DNA from: Microbacterium jejuense
GTDB lineage: Bacteria; Actinomycetota; Actinomycetes; Actinomycetales; Microbacteriaceae
Direction of reading: 5' to 3'
NCBI RefSeq assembly: GCF_019511665.1
Contig: NZ_JAEUAW010000007.1
Location: 1-64,000 of the forward strand
DNA length: 64,000 nt
The translations under genes were made by a program, and so were the position numbers. The notes under the pieces are model-generated. The model was not told the DNA's origin and searched no databases. It worked only from the letters and a program-made list of their open reading frames with translations. Of this stretch, positions 34,543 to 42,814 are shown piece after piece (positions within the stretch are counted from its first letter, which is position 1; the number at the start of each line of letters is the position of its first letter).

Positions 34543-34616
34543 GAAAGCGCTTCACGAAAAGAAGTGGCAAACGTTGTCCACTTTGAGGTAACCTCTCGGA
34601 GACGGAAACGTTCCGG
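34543..34616 (+). promoter_or_regulatory. ABC operon control region: three LacI-type palindromes and -10
   Basis: In order: GAAAGCGCTTC (34543-34553), the strongest site TGGCAAACGTTGTCCA (34565-34580), a -10-like TAACCT (34589-34594) and CGGAAACGTTCCGG (34603-34616). The second and third palindromes straddle the -10, which suits steric repression. The second site recurs almost identically at 44444-44459. Confidence 0.6.
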
Positions 34617-34636
34617 CACGAATCAAGGGAGATCAC

Positions 34637-36016
34637 ATGCACGACGCAACGACGCGGGCAGGAGTGCGCGCCCGGCTGGGCCGCCGCTCACCCTGGATCG
34701 CCGGGGCAGCGGGGATCGCTGTCGCGGCACTGGCACTGGCACTGACGGGCTGCAGCGGCAGCGGCTCGGGCTCCGACGGCGACTCCGCCGCCCAGGAGAA
34801 GACGACGATCCGCTTCCTCTACGCGACCGGCGACGAGACCTGGAACTCGGTCGTCGACGCCGTCGTCAAGGCGTTCAACGAGCAGAGCGACACGACGACC
34901 GTGCAGCTCGACCCGCTTCCCGCGGGCAGCGACTACGCCACAGCGCTCAAGACGATGGACGCCACCGGCAACTGGCCGGCCGTCGTCGACATGCGCGACA
35001 CCCTCACGTACGTCAACGCCGGCAAGCTGGCCCCGATCCCCGAGTCGGTGACCGAGCTCATCCAGCCCGAGGCGTTCGGCACGGCCGAGGACGGCAACGT
35101 CTACACCGTCCCGTACAGCGCGCTCAACGGCGAGGTCGGCCTCAACATCGTCTACAACAAGGACTACTTCGAAGAGAACGACCTCGAGGTGCCCGAGACG
35201 TACGACGACTTCCTCGACCTGCTCGCCGACATCAAGGCGAACGGCGACGCGCCGCTGGCGACCGCCGCCGCCGAGGTGTGGCCGAGCGACCAGCTGTGGA
35301 AGCCGCTGGCGGCGCCCTACTTCGCGGAGTACGGCGACGAGGGCGGATTCTGGACCGCCGCACAGAACGGCGAGGCCACGATCGAAGACCTGCGCGAGCC
35401 CCTGCAGGAGCTGCTCGACATCACGAACGACTACGTGCTCGAGGGGTGGCAGTCCACCGCCGACGCCCAGACCACGACGCTCCTCGTGAACGACATGGCG
35501 GTCATGGCGACGTCGTCGGCCGGCATCGGGCGGCTCAACGACATCCACAAGGTCGACCCGGACTTCAACGCGGGCCTGTTCATCATCCCCGCCGAGGACG
35601 GCACCATCAACGTGCTGAAGAACGCGGTCAACGGCGATACGGCCGGCGGCCTCGCGATCTCGGCGCAGGCCGCCGAAGACGACGACGAGTACGCGTCGGC
35701 CACGGAGTTCCTGGAGTACTTCTACCAGGTCGACACGGCGAACCTGATGGAGTCGCAGGGCTGGCTCGCGCCCAACATCGTGGCGTCGGACGAGATCGAG
35801 CGCAACACGTCGATCCCGGGCTCGAAGGACTACTTCGCGCTGCTTGAGAACCCGAACCTGCGGTGGTACGAGAACGTGTCGGATCTGTCGACGTTCAGTG
35901 CGTTCAACACCTTCTTCCGCCAGGCGCGCATCGAGATGCAGGACGGTCAGTCGTCGATCGACGACACGATCGCCAAGGTGCAGGCCGAGTTCGACAAGAC
36001 GGTCGCCGCAGGCTGA
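34637..36016 (+). CDS. Sugar ABC transporter substrate-binding lipoprotein
   Basis: A 459-residue extracellular solute-binding protein of family 1. Signal peptide with lipobox LALTGC (Cys about 39) followed by a Gly/Ser linker. The fold is recognised by TTIRFLYATGDETWNSVVDAVVKAFN-like start, the EVGLNIVYNKDYFEENDLEVP hinge region and NDMAVMATSSAG. It would capture oligosaccharides released outside and hand them to the two permeases that follow. ATG at 34637 with AAGGGAG upstream. Separated from the permeases by a stable hairpin. Confidence 0.93.
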   Translation: MHDATTRAGVRARLGRRSPWIAGAAGIAVAALALALTGCSGSGSGSDGDSAAQEKTTIRFLYATGDETWNSVVDAVVKAFNEQSDTTTVQLDPLPAGSDYATALKTMDATGNWPAVVDMRDTLTYVNAGKLAPIPESVTELIQPEAFGTAEDGNVYTVPYSALNGEVGLNIVYNKDYFEENDLEVPETYDDFLDLLADIKANGDAPLATAAAEVWPSDQLWKPLAAPYFAEYGDEGGFWTAAQNGEATIEDLREPLQELLDITNDYVLEGWQSTADAQTTTLLVNDMAVMATSSAGIGRLNDIHKVDPDFNAGLFIIPAEDGTINVLKNAVNGDTAGGLAISAQAAEDDDEYASATEFLEYFYQVDTANLMESQGWLAPNIVASDEIERNTSIPGSKDYFALLENPNLRWYENVSDLSTFSAFNTFFRQARIEMQDGQSSIDDTIAKVQAEFDKTVAAG

Positions 36017-36026
36017 CACGCGTGAC

Positions 36027-36056
36027 GCGGTGCCCGGGCGCGATCCCGGGCACCGC
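36027..36056 (+). other. Intercistronic hairpin after the binding-protein gene
   Basis: A perfect 12-bp stem (GCGGTGCCCGGG, loop CGCGAT). Such structures after binding-protein genes often stabilise the 5' message and reduce permease expression; an analogous one follows the second binding-protein gene at 55.1 kb. Confidence 0.5.
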
Positions 36057-36079
36057 GCCGCGGAGGCGAGGAGGTCTCC

Positions 36080-37114
36080 ATGACAGATCAGAGTGCCCTG
36101 CAGGGGCAGACGCAGGTGGTCGGCGCCGCCGTGCGCCTGAGCGGGGAGGGGCCGCTCGACGGCGCTCCGGAGGGTGCGCCCGACGACGTGCCGTTCGTGC
36201 CGGCCGGGCCCGAGGCCGAGAAGCGCCGGACCCGCCGCTTCCGGTCGGCGCGGTGGGTGATGCTGGCCTTCATCGCACCGGCGCTGGTGATCTACCTGCT
36301 CATGGTGATCGTGCCGTCGCTCCAGTCCCTGCAGCTGAGCTTCACGAACTGGGACGGCATCAGCCCCGACTACGACTACGTGGGCGTGCGCAACTACGAA
36401 GAGATCGTCACGAGCGGCCGCTTCTGGAACGCCGTCAAGAACACGCTGATCCTGGGCCTCGGCTCGGCCGTCATCGTCAACGCCATCTCGCTCGGCGTCG
36501 CCCTCATGCTCGACAAGGTCGGACGCTGGCAGGGCCTGTTCCGCACGGCCGTCTACCTGCCGTCCCTCGTGAGCGCCTTCATCCTCGCGACGGTGTGGAA
36601 GTACCTGCTCAACTACAACTTCGGCGCGGTGAACACGTTTCTGCGCGACGCCGGCTTCCCGGACTGGGCGCGCGACTGGCTGGGCGACAGCTCGATCGTC
36701 GTCGGCGTCATCCTGTTCATCACGTGCTTCACGCTCGGCGGCAACACGACGCTCATCTACCTCGCCAACCTGCAGTCGGTGCCGCAGGAGCTCCTCGAGG
36801 CCGCCCGCATCGACGGCGCGAACAGCCGTCAGGTGTTCCGCCACGTCACGTGGCCGATGCTGGCCGGCGCCGTCACGGTCAACATGACGCTCGCGATGAT
36901 CGCGGGCTGGACCATCTTCGATCAGGTCATGGTGCTGACCTCGGGCGGGCCCGGGTTCGTCAGCGAGACCATGGCGTTCTTCATCTACAAGGTCGGCTTC
37001 GGCGAGTACCGCGCCGGCTTCGGCAGCGCGGCGGCGATCGTGCTGTTCCTCGTGGTGATCGTCAGCACCGTCGCGGCGAACGCCTACATGCGCAAGAGGG
37101 AGATCCAGGCATGA
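36080..37114 (+). CDS. Sugar ABC transporter permease (MalF-like)
   Basis: A 344-residue permease with six membrane helices after a 60-residue cytoplasmic N-terminus. The EAA loop LLEAARIDGANSRQVFRHVTWP, which docks the ATPase, is intact. It pairs with the next permease. ATG at 36080 with GGAGG upstream; its stop overlaps the next start (ATGA). No ATPase gene is in the locus, so a shared MsmK/UgpC-type ATPase encoded elsewhere must be assumed. Confidence 0.93.
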   Translation: MTDQSALQGQTQVVGAAVRLSGEGPLDGAPEGAPDDVPFVPAGPEAEKRRTRRFRSARWVMLAFIAPALVIYLLMVIVPSLQSLQLSFTNWDGISPDYDYVGVRNYEEIVTSGRFWNAVKNTLILGLGSAVIVNAISLGVALMLDKVGRWQGLFRTAVYLPSLVSAFILATVWKYLLNYNFGAVNTFLRDAGFPDWARDWLGDSSIVVGVILFITCFTLGGNTTLIYLANLQSVPQELLEAARIDGANSRQVFRHVTWPMLAGAVTVNMTLAMIAGWTIFDQVMVLTSGGPGFVSETMAFFIYKVGFGEYRAGFGSAAAIVLFLVVIVSTVAANAYMRKREIQA

Positions 37115-38013
37115 GCACCGAGACGCACACGCTCGTCGCCCCGCAGCCCGCGACCGGCAGCGGACGCCGGAAGGCGGCATCCCCTCGTAAGAGGCTCACG
37201 CCCGGACAGGTCGTCGTCATGATCGTGCTCGCGGTGCTGGTGCTGATCGTGGCGAGTCCCGTGCTCTACGCACTGCTGAACTCGTTCCGGTCGTACGCTG
37301 AGATCACGAAGGACCCGATGGGGCTGCCGACGCAGTTCACCCTCGACAATTACGTGCAGCTTTTCCAGCAGACCGACTACGGCGAAGCGCTCGTGAACAC
37401 CCTCATCATCACGGTCGCGACCGTCGTGCTGCTCGTCGCGATCGTGCCGATGGCCGCGTACGGCATCGAGCGCGTCGGCGGACGCACGTCCCGGTTCATG
37501 TACATCCTGTTCATCGCGGGGCTCATGATCCCGTTCCAGGTGCGCATGATCCCGCTCGTCAAGGGCTTCAACGAGGTCGGGCTGTACAGCACGCTGACGA
37601 GCGTCATCCTCGTGCACCTGGGCGGAGCGGCGAGCTTCGGCATCCTGCTGTACTGCAGCTTTCTCAAGAGCGTTCCGATCGACGTCGAAGAGGCGGCGTC
37701 CATCGACGGCGCCGGGCGGCTGCGCACGTTCTGGTCGATCGTCTTCCCGATGCTGCTGCCCGTGACGTCGGCGTTCGTGATCATCCAGGCGCTCGGCCTG
37801 TGGAACGACTTCTTCATCCCGCTGGTGTTCCTCGACTCGTCGTCGGCGGGAACCATCAACGTGGCGATCAACCGCATGGTCGGGCTGCTCACGTCGCAGT
37901 GGCAGCTCATCTACACGGGCGCGATCCTTGCGATCATCCCGTCCGTCGCGATCTTCGCGGCCTTCCAGCGGTACTTCATCAAGGGCATGTCGGTCGGGGC
38001 GGTGAAGGGATGA
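37111..38013 (+). CDS. Sugar ABC transporter permease (MalG-like)
   Basis: A 300-residue permease with six helices and the EAA loop VEEAASIDGAGRLRTFWSI. The C-terminal QRYFIKGMSVGAVKG is the usual ending of MalG-type carbohydrate permeases. Starts inside the ATGA overlap with the preceding gene and ends in another with the YesL-like gene. Confidence 0.93.
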   Translation: MSTETHTLVAPQPATGSGRRKAASPRKRLTPGQVVVMIVLAVLVLIVASPVLYALLNSFRSYAEITKDPMGLPTQFTLDNYVQLFQQTDYGEALVNTLIITVATVVLLVAIVPMAAYGIERVGGRTSRFMYILFIAGLMIPFQVRMIPLVKGFNEVGLYSTLTSVILVHLGGAASFGILLYCSFLKSVPIDVEEAASIDGAGRLRTFWSIVFPMLLPVTSAFVIIQALGLWNDFFIPLVFLDSSSAGTINVAINRMVGLLTSQWQLIYTGAILAIIPSVAIFAAFQRYFIKGMSVGAVKG

Positions 38014-38852
38014 GCGCGCTCGTCGCCCGCGCAAGGGCACTGGTCGCGCTCGACGGGCCGCTCGCGACCACGGTGGTCGCCGTGTTCGCGTACTTCACGG
38101 TGTCGGTGTCGTACCTGGCGTGCCTCGTGCCGCTGTTCGCCTTCACGGGCCTCGTCGGGTGGCAGGCGACGCACCTCGCGGTGTGGCTGAGCGCGGCGTC
38201 GCTGCTGCCGGTCGCGCCGGCCACCTTCGCGCTGCTGCGCGCGTCGCGGCTGCTGCTCGCCGAGCGCGGCGAGGCGCGGGCGGTCCGCGCGTTCTGGGCC
38301 GCGTTCGCGGAAGGATGCCGCCGGCTGTGGTGGGCGGCGGCGTCGCTGTCGCTGCTGGTCGTGCTGCTGCAGTACGACCTGGCGCTCTTCGAGGGGTCGG
38401 ACGCCGTGCTGCTGCTCGTCGGCACGGGAGCGGCGCTCGCCGCGGTGCTGCTGGTCGGCGTGTGCGTCGTCAGCGGCTCGGCGCCGACCGTGGACGAGCG
38501 CGTTTCGTCTTCGGGCGCCAGAGCGCCCTCCGCTCAACGACCGGAGGGTGAGGGAGCGCCGTCCGCTCAACGACCGGAGGGTGAGGGAGCGCCGTCCGCT
38601 CAACGACCGGGGCACCAGGCGAGCAGCGCCGGCGCGGTGGAGACGCTGACGGCCGCGGCGACGGCGATCGCTCGACGCCCGCACATCGCGCTGAGCTGGC
38701 TGCTGCTGATCGGGGTGGGCCTCGCCGCCACCGCGATCCCGCTGCTCGGGCCCGCTCTGGCCCTGTTCCTCCCGGCGCTCCTGGGCGCCGGCATCCACAT
38801 CTGCAACGACGCCCTGCGTCTGATCCCCGACGAGACGAGCTCGACATCGTGA
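38010..38852 (+). CDS. YesL-like (DUF624) membrane protein with in-frame repeat insertion
   Basis: A 280-residue membrane protein. Seen: helices near 15-45, 50-75, 105-125, 135-155 and 230-265, with the family-typical motif FAYFTVSVSYLACLVPLFAF and the C-terminal helix ALALFLPALLGAGIH. YesL-type proteins accompany sugar ABC importers of plant-glycan loci in Gram-positives; function unknown. Family members are usually 200-230 residues; the extra length here is a cytoplasmic segment around 155-205 made by a tandem 11-residue repeat (APSAQRPEGEG). ATGA and GTGA overlaps on both sides. Confidence 0.8.
   Translation: MSALVARARALVALDGPLATTVVAVFAYFTVSVSYLACLVPLFAFTGLVGWQATHLAVWLSAASLLPVAPATFALLRASRLLLAERGEARAVRAFWAAFAEGCRRLWWAAASLSLLVVLLQYDLALFEGSDAVLLLVGTGAALAAVLLVGVCVVSGSAPTVDERVSSSGARAPSAQRPEGEGAPSAQRPEGEGAPSAQRPGHQASSAGAVETLTAAATAIARRPHIALSWLLLIGVGLAATAIPLLGPALALFLPALLGAGIHICNDALRLIPDETSSTS
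38521..38610 (+). repeat. Tandem 33-bp repeat inside the YesL-like gene
   Basis: Three units start at 38521, 38554 and 38587 (the last cut to 24 bases); each contains GCTCAACGACCGG. Because the unit is 33 bp, the frame is kept. Just upstream, CGTTTCGTC and a small hairpin GGGCGC/GCGCCC (38513-38528) complete an element that resembles dispersed intergenic repeats known to me from Microbacteriaceae genomes. Confidence 0.75.
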
Positions 38853-40942
38853 CCGACACCGCCATCACCCGCGACGCCCCCGCCGAGGCCGCACCCCCGA
38901 CCGCCCGCGCGCGCGTTGGAGAGTTCGAGCTGCGCTGGAGCCCCGATGCGCCGGCATCCCTCGTCGTCCCGTCGTCCGGCTTCGCGGGTCGCGCCTCGGT
39001 CGCGCTCGTCGAGGTGTTCACGTCGACGGAGCAGCGCGCCCGCACGAGCCAGGCGTACTGGCGGTCGGCGGTGGGGGAGCGCCTGCGCGTGCAGGGCTCG
39101 CAGGTGACCACGGACGCCGACGCGACGCGCGCCGTCATCGTGCAGGGCGACTCGCGCACGGGCATCGAGGTGCGTACGACGGTGACGGCGCCGGTGGGCG
39201 CTCGCGCCGTACGGGTCGAGAACGAGGTGCGCAACGCGGGTCGCGAGGCGGTGGTGGTGACGGCGGTGTCGTCGGCCACGATCGGGTTCGGGCACGGCCA
39301 GAGCGACCTCGACGCCGCGGTCTGGGGCACGGCGTCCAGCGAGTGGCTGGCCGAGGACCGCTGGAGCGAGGTGCCGGTGCGGCGACTGCTGCCCGAGGTC
39401 GACCTCCCCCTGCACGGGCAGGACGGTCGCGGTCACGCCGGCCTGACGAGCCACGGCGCCTGGTCGAGCGGCGAGCACGTGCCGTCCGGCTACCTGCTGA
39501 GCGCGGGCGGCGAGGCGCTCGCGTGGCAGATCGAGACGAGCGCCGGCTGGCACGCCGACCTGAGCCAGACCCGCGACGGCGGGGTGCTGTCGCTGCTCGG
39601 CCCGACCGACCTCGAGCACCAGTTCGCCCGCGAACTGCTGCCGGGCGAGACCTTCACCGCCGTGCCCGTCGCGCTGGCGGCATCCCCTCTCTCACGCGAC
39701 GGGGCGATCGCTGAGCTCACCCGCTACCGGCGCTGGCTGCGCGGCGCAGCCGGCGGGCAGCAGCTGCCCGTGGTGTACAACGACTTCATGAACACGCTCA
39801 TGGGGCAGCCCACGACCGAGAAGCTGCTGCCCCTCGTCGAGCGCGCGGCCCAGGCGGGTGCCGAGGTGTTCTGCATCGACGCCGGGTGGTTCGCCGATCC
39901 CGAGGTGGGGGACTGGTGGTCGAGCGTCGGAGAATGGCGCGAGGCGCCCGCCCGGTTCCCGGACGGCGGACTGCGCCGCGTGATCGACGCGATCCGCGGC
40001 GCCGGCATGGCGCCGGGCCTGTGGCTCGAGCCCGAGGTTGTCGGCATCGACAGTCCGGCGGCGGCGACACTGCCCGATGAGGCGTTCTTCACGCGGTTCG
40101 GCCGGCGCGTGCAGGAGGACCGTCGCTACCACCTCGACTTCCGCCACCCCGCCGCCCGAGCGCACCTCGACGCCACCGTCGATCATCTGGTCGAGGAGTA
40201 CGGCGTGCGGTACCTCAAGCTCGACTACAACATCAACCCGGGTGCCGGCACCGAGCACCTCGCGACGGCGCCGGGGGACGGCCTGCTCGGCCACACGCGG
40301 GCGTTCCGGGACTGGCTCGTGAGCGTGCAGCGGCGTCACACGTCGCTGCGGATCGAGAACTGCAGCTCGGGAGCGATGCGCGCCGACTACGCGCTGCTCG
40401 CCGTCACGCACCTGCAGTCCACGAGCGACCAGCAGGATTTCCGTCTCTATCCGCCGATCGCGGCATCGGCGCCGGCGTCGATCCTCCCCGAGCAGTGCGG
40501 CAACTGGGCCTACCCGGCGCGCGACATGAGCGACGAAGAGACGGTGTTCACGCTCGTCACGGGCCTCAGCGGGCGGCTGTACCTTTCGGGCTTCCTCGAC
40601 GCGCTGCGGCCCGAGCAGCGCGCACGGGTCGCGGAAGCCGTCGCGCTGCACAAGGGACTGCGCGACGGACTGCGCGGGGCCACGCCGTTCTGGCCCCTCG
40701 GGCTGCCGGCATGGGATGCCGCGGTGGTATGCCTCGGTCTGCATACGGCGGACCGAGACCTGCTGTTCGTCTGGGATCGGGATGCCGCATCCACCGGCTT
40801 CACGATCCCCGGGGTTCCCGGTGCCGAGGTGGTGTTTCCCCCGGCGGACGCGACCTGGGGATTGCAGGCGGGAGCGGAGGGCCTGCACGTGACGACCCCC
40901 GCCGGCATCGGCGCGCGCGTGCTGCGGGTGACCCGTGGCTGA
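38849..40942 (+). CDS. Alpha-galactosidase, glycoside hydrolase family 36
   Basis: A 697-residue cytoplasmic enzyme. N-terminal beta-sandwich to about 330, then the TIM barrel with CIDAGWF, GLWLEPEVVG, the nucleophile Asp459 in YLKLDYNIN and the acid/base Asp527 in QSTSDQQDF, plus RIENCSSGAMRADY for substrate binding. It removes terminal alpha-galactose from imported oligosaccharides by retention. No signal peptide. GTG start overlaps the YesL-like stop (GTGA), and its own end overlaps the GH43 start by eight bases. Confidence 0.92.
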   Translation: MTDTAITRDAPAEAAPPTARARVGEFELRWSPDAPASLVVPSSGFAGRASVALVEVFTSTEQRARTSQAYWRSAVGERLRVQGSQVTTDADATRAVIVQGDSRTGIEVRTTVTAPVGARAVRVENEVRNAGREAVVVTAVSSATIGFGHGQSDLDAAVWGTASSEWLAEDRWSEVPVRRLLPEVDLPLHGQDGRGHAGLTSHGAWSSGEHVPSGYLLSAGGEALAWQIETSAGWHADLSQTRDGGVLSLLGPTDLEHQFARELLPGETFTAVPVALAASPLSRDGAIAELTRYRRWLRGAAGGQQLPVVYNDFMNTLMGQPTTEKLLPLVERAAQAGAEVFCIDAGWFADPEVGDWWSSVGEWREAPARFPDGGLRRVIDAIRGAGMAPGLWLEPEVVGIDSPAAATLPDEAFFTRFGRRVQEDRRYHLDFRHPAARAHLDATVDHLVEEYGVRYLKLDYNINPGAGTEHLATAPGDGLLGHTRAFRDWLVSVQRRHTSLRIENCSSGAMRADYALLAVTHLQSTSDQQDFRLYPPIAASAPASILPEQCGNWAYPARDMSDEETVFTLVTGLSGRLYLSGFLDALRPEQRARVAEAVALHKGLRDGLRGATPFWPLGLPAWDAAVVCLGLHTADRDLLFVWDRDAASTGFTIPGVPGAEVVFPPADATWGLQAGAEGLHVTTPAGIGARVLRVTRG

Positions 40943-41837
40943 GCGCGGCGTGATCCGGCCCGGCCGCGTGTTCGTCGACGACCGCGGTCGCACCGCGCAG
41001 CTGCACGGCATCGGCCTGCAGCGCATCGGCGACCGCTGGCTCGCGTGGGGCGAGGACAAGGCGGCGGGAGGACTGTTCACCGCCGTCGCGTGCTACTCCT
41101 CGCCCGACCTCGCGACGTGGACGTACGAGGGCGACGCGCTCGTCGCAGGCGAGGGCGACCTCGGCGCCGACCGCGTGATCGAGCGCCCCAAGGTGCTGCA
41201 GCGCCCCGATGGGCGCTGGGTCATGCTGCTGCATGTCGATACCGACGACTACGCGTACGCGCGCGTCGGGTACGCGATCGCCGACCGGCCGGAGGGACCC
41301 TACGAGTACGTCGGCAGCGAGCGGCCGCTGGGCAACATCAGTCGCGACATCGGCGTGTTCCAAGAGGACGGCGTCGGCTACCTGCTGTCGGAGGACCGCG
41401 ACCACGGCCTGCACCTCTACCGGCTGCGCGACGACTACCTGGGCGTCGAGACGGTCGTCGCCACGCTGCGCCAGCAGGCGCGACCCGAGATCGGCTACGA
41501 GTCGCCGACGCTCGTGCGCGATGACGACGGGCGCTACTACGTGTTCGGCTCGGACCTGACCGGCTGGGACCTCAACGACAACATGTACGCGAGCGCGCCG
41601 GCGCTCGAAGGCCCCTGGGACGAGTGGCGGCCCATCGCACCCGTCGGCACGCGCACGTTCGACTCCCAGGTGAGCGTCGTGGTGCCGGTGGGCGACGGCT
41701 ACGTGTACATCGGCGACCGCTGGAAGCCGGAGGCGCTCGCCGAGTCCGAGGCGGTGTGGCTGCCGCTGCGCATCCGCGACGGCCGGGTCGCGCTCGAGTG
41801 GCACGACGAGTGGAGCATCCAGGAGCTCGGCGAATGA
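40935..41837 (+). CDS. GH43 family enzyme, subfamily 24-like (exo-beta-1,3-galactanase type)
   Basis: A 300-residue single-domain five-blade propeller. The pattern YSSPDLATWTYEGDAL, IERPKVLQR (Glu83), NISRDIGVF (Asp138), GYESPTLV (Glu189) and FDSQVS (Gln245) follows GH43_24 exo-beta-1,3-galactanases, where a Gln takes the usual base position. It lacks a signal peptide and any galactan-binding module, so it would act on imported galacto-oligosaccharides. The assignment to subfamily is by motif only. GTG at 40935; ATGA overlap with the next gene. Confidence 0.72.
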   Translation: MAERGVIRPGRVFVDDRGRTAQLHGIGLQRIGDRWLAWGEDKAAGGLFTAVACYSSPDLATWTYEGDALVAGEGDLGADRVIERPKVLQRPDGRWVMLLHVDTDDYAYARVGYAIADRPEGPYEYVGSERPLGNISRDIGVFQEDGVGYLLSEDRDHGLHLYRLRDDYLGVETVVATLRQQARPEIGYESPTLVRDDDGRYYVFGSDLTGWDLNDNMYASAPALEGPWDEWRPIAPVGTRTFDSQVSVVVPVGDGYVYIGDRWKPEALAESEAVWLPLRIRDGRVALEWHDEWSIQELGE

Positions 41838-42796
41838 GGGCCGCGCTCTTGATGGACCCGGGCCTCGTCCCGTTCGTCTTCGACGCCGGCGCGCGGTCGC
41901 GGCTGACCGAGCTGCTCGAGATCCCGTGGGATGCCGCGACCTCGGCCGCCGGCATCCCCGATCCGTCGGGTGTCGAGCTGCTGATCGCGGGCTGGGGCGC
42001 GACGCCGGCCGGGCCGGACGAGCTCGCCGCCTTCACACGGCTGCGTGCCGTGGTCCACTGGGGCGGCGGGATCGGCTGGCTCGACGAGCAGGCCGCGGGG
42101 CGCGGCATCCCGATCTCCACCGCGAAGGCCGCCAACGCGATCCCCGTCGCCGAGTTCACCCATGCGTTGATCACGCTGGCCGCGAAGGACGCGTTCTGGC
42201 TGTCGCGGCAGTACATCGCCGAGCAGCGCTTCATCGCCCGCGAGGCGGCCGCGCCGCGCGCCGGTCTGTACGGCACGACCATCGGGATCGTGGGCGCCTC
42301 GGCGATCGGCACGCTCGTCATGCGCAAGCTGCGCGACAACGAGGTGCAGGTGCTGCTGTACGACCCGTACGCGTCGGCCGAGGATGCCGCGGCGCTCGGC
42401 GCAGAGCTCGTCGACGACCTGGTCGGCCTCGCGGCCCGCTGCGACGTGCTGTCGATCCACGCCCCCGAGATGCCGTCGACCGTGGGCATGGTGTCGGCTG
42501 CGGTGCTTGCCGCGCTGCGCGACGGAGCGACCGTCATCAACACCGCCCGCGGCCCGCTCATCGACCAGGACGCCCTCGTGGCGGAACTGCAGCGCGGCCG
42601 CCTGCGCGCGATCCTCGACGTGACCGACCCGGATCCGCTTCCCGCCGGGCACCCGCTGTACACACTGCCCAACGTGTTCCTCACGCCGCACCTGGCGGGC
42701 TCGATGGGCGTCGAGCTGCGCCGGCTCGGTGCGGCGACGCTCGCCGAGATCGAGCGGGTCGTCGCCGGCGAGCCGTTCGCCCACCCCGCGCCCTGA
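41834..42796 (+). CDS. D-isomer-specific 2-hydroxyacid dehydrogenase family protein
   Basis: A 320-residue NAD(P)-dependent oxidoreductase. The Rossmann loop is GASAIG in IGIVGASAIGTLVMRKL, the catalytic Arg lies in NTARGPLIDQDALV and the His in LTPHLAGS. The Glu of the usual triad, which normally precedes Pro in the block LDV-x4-EP, seems replaced by Asp (LDVTDPDPLP). Its role in a glycoside-degrading operon is unclear; reduction of a keto sugar acid from uronate breakdown is one possibility. Overlaps the GH43 gene upstream by ATGA. Confidence 0.82.
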   Translation: MRAALLMDPGLVPFVFDAGARSRLTELLEIPWDAATSAAGIPDPSGVELLIAGWGATPAGPDELAAFTRLRAVVHWGGGIGWLDEQAAGRGIPISTAKAANAIPVAEFTHALITLAAKDAFWLSRQYIAEQRFIAREAAAPRAGLYGTTIGIVGASAIGTLVMRKLRDNEVQVLLYDPYASAEDAAALGAELVDDLVGLAARCDVLSIHAPEMPSTVGMVSAAVLAALRDGATVINTARGPLIDQDALVAELQRGRLRAILDVTDPDPLPAGHPLYTLPNVFLTPHLAGSMGVELRRLGAATLAEIERVVAGEPFAHPAP

Positions 42797-42814
42797 CGAC
42801 CCCGGAGACACCTC

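Noticed and set aside
34688..37180. 830-codon open frame on the minus strand
   Set aside because: It runs opposite the binding-protein and permease genes, which have clear family motifs and coupled starts. Its translation is Arg/Asp/His-rich shadow sequence typical of GC-rich DNA.
38521..38610. CRISPR-like direct repeats
   Set aside because: Units are contiguous with no spacers, keep the reading frame and lie inside a coding sequence; no cas genes nearby.
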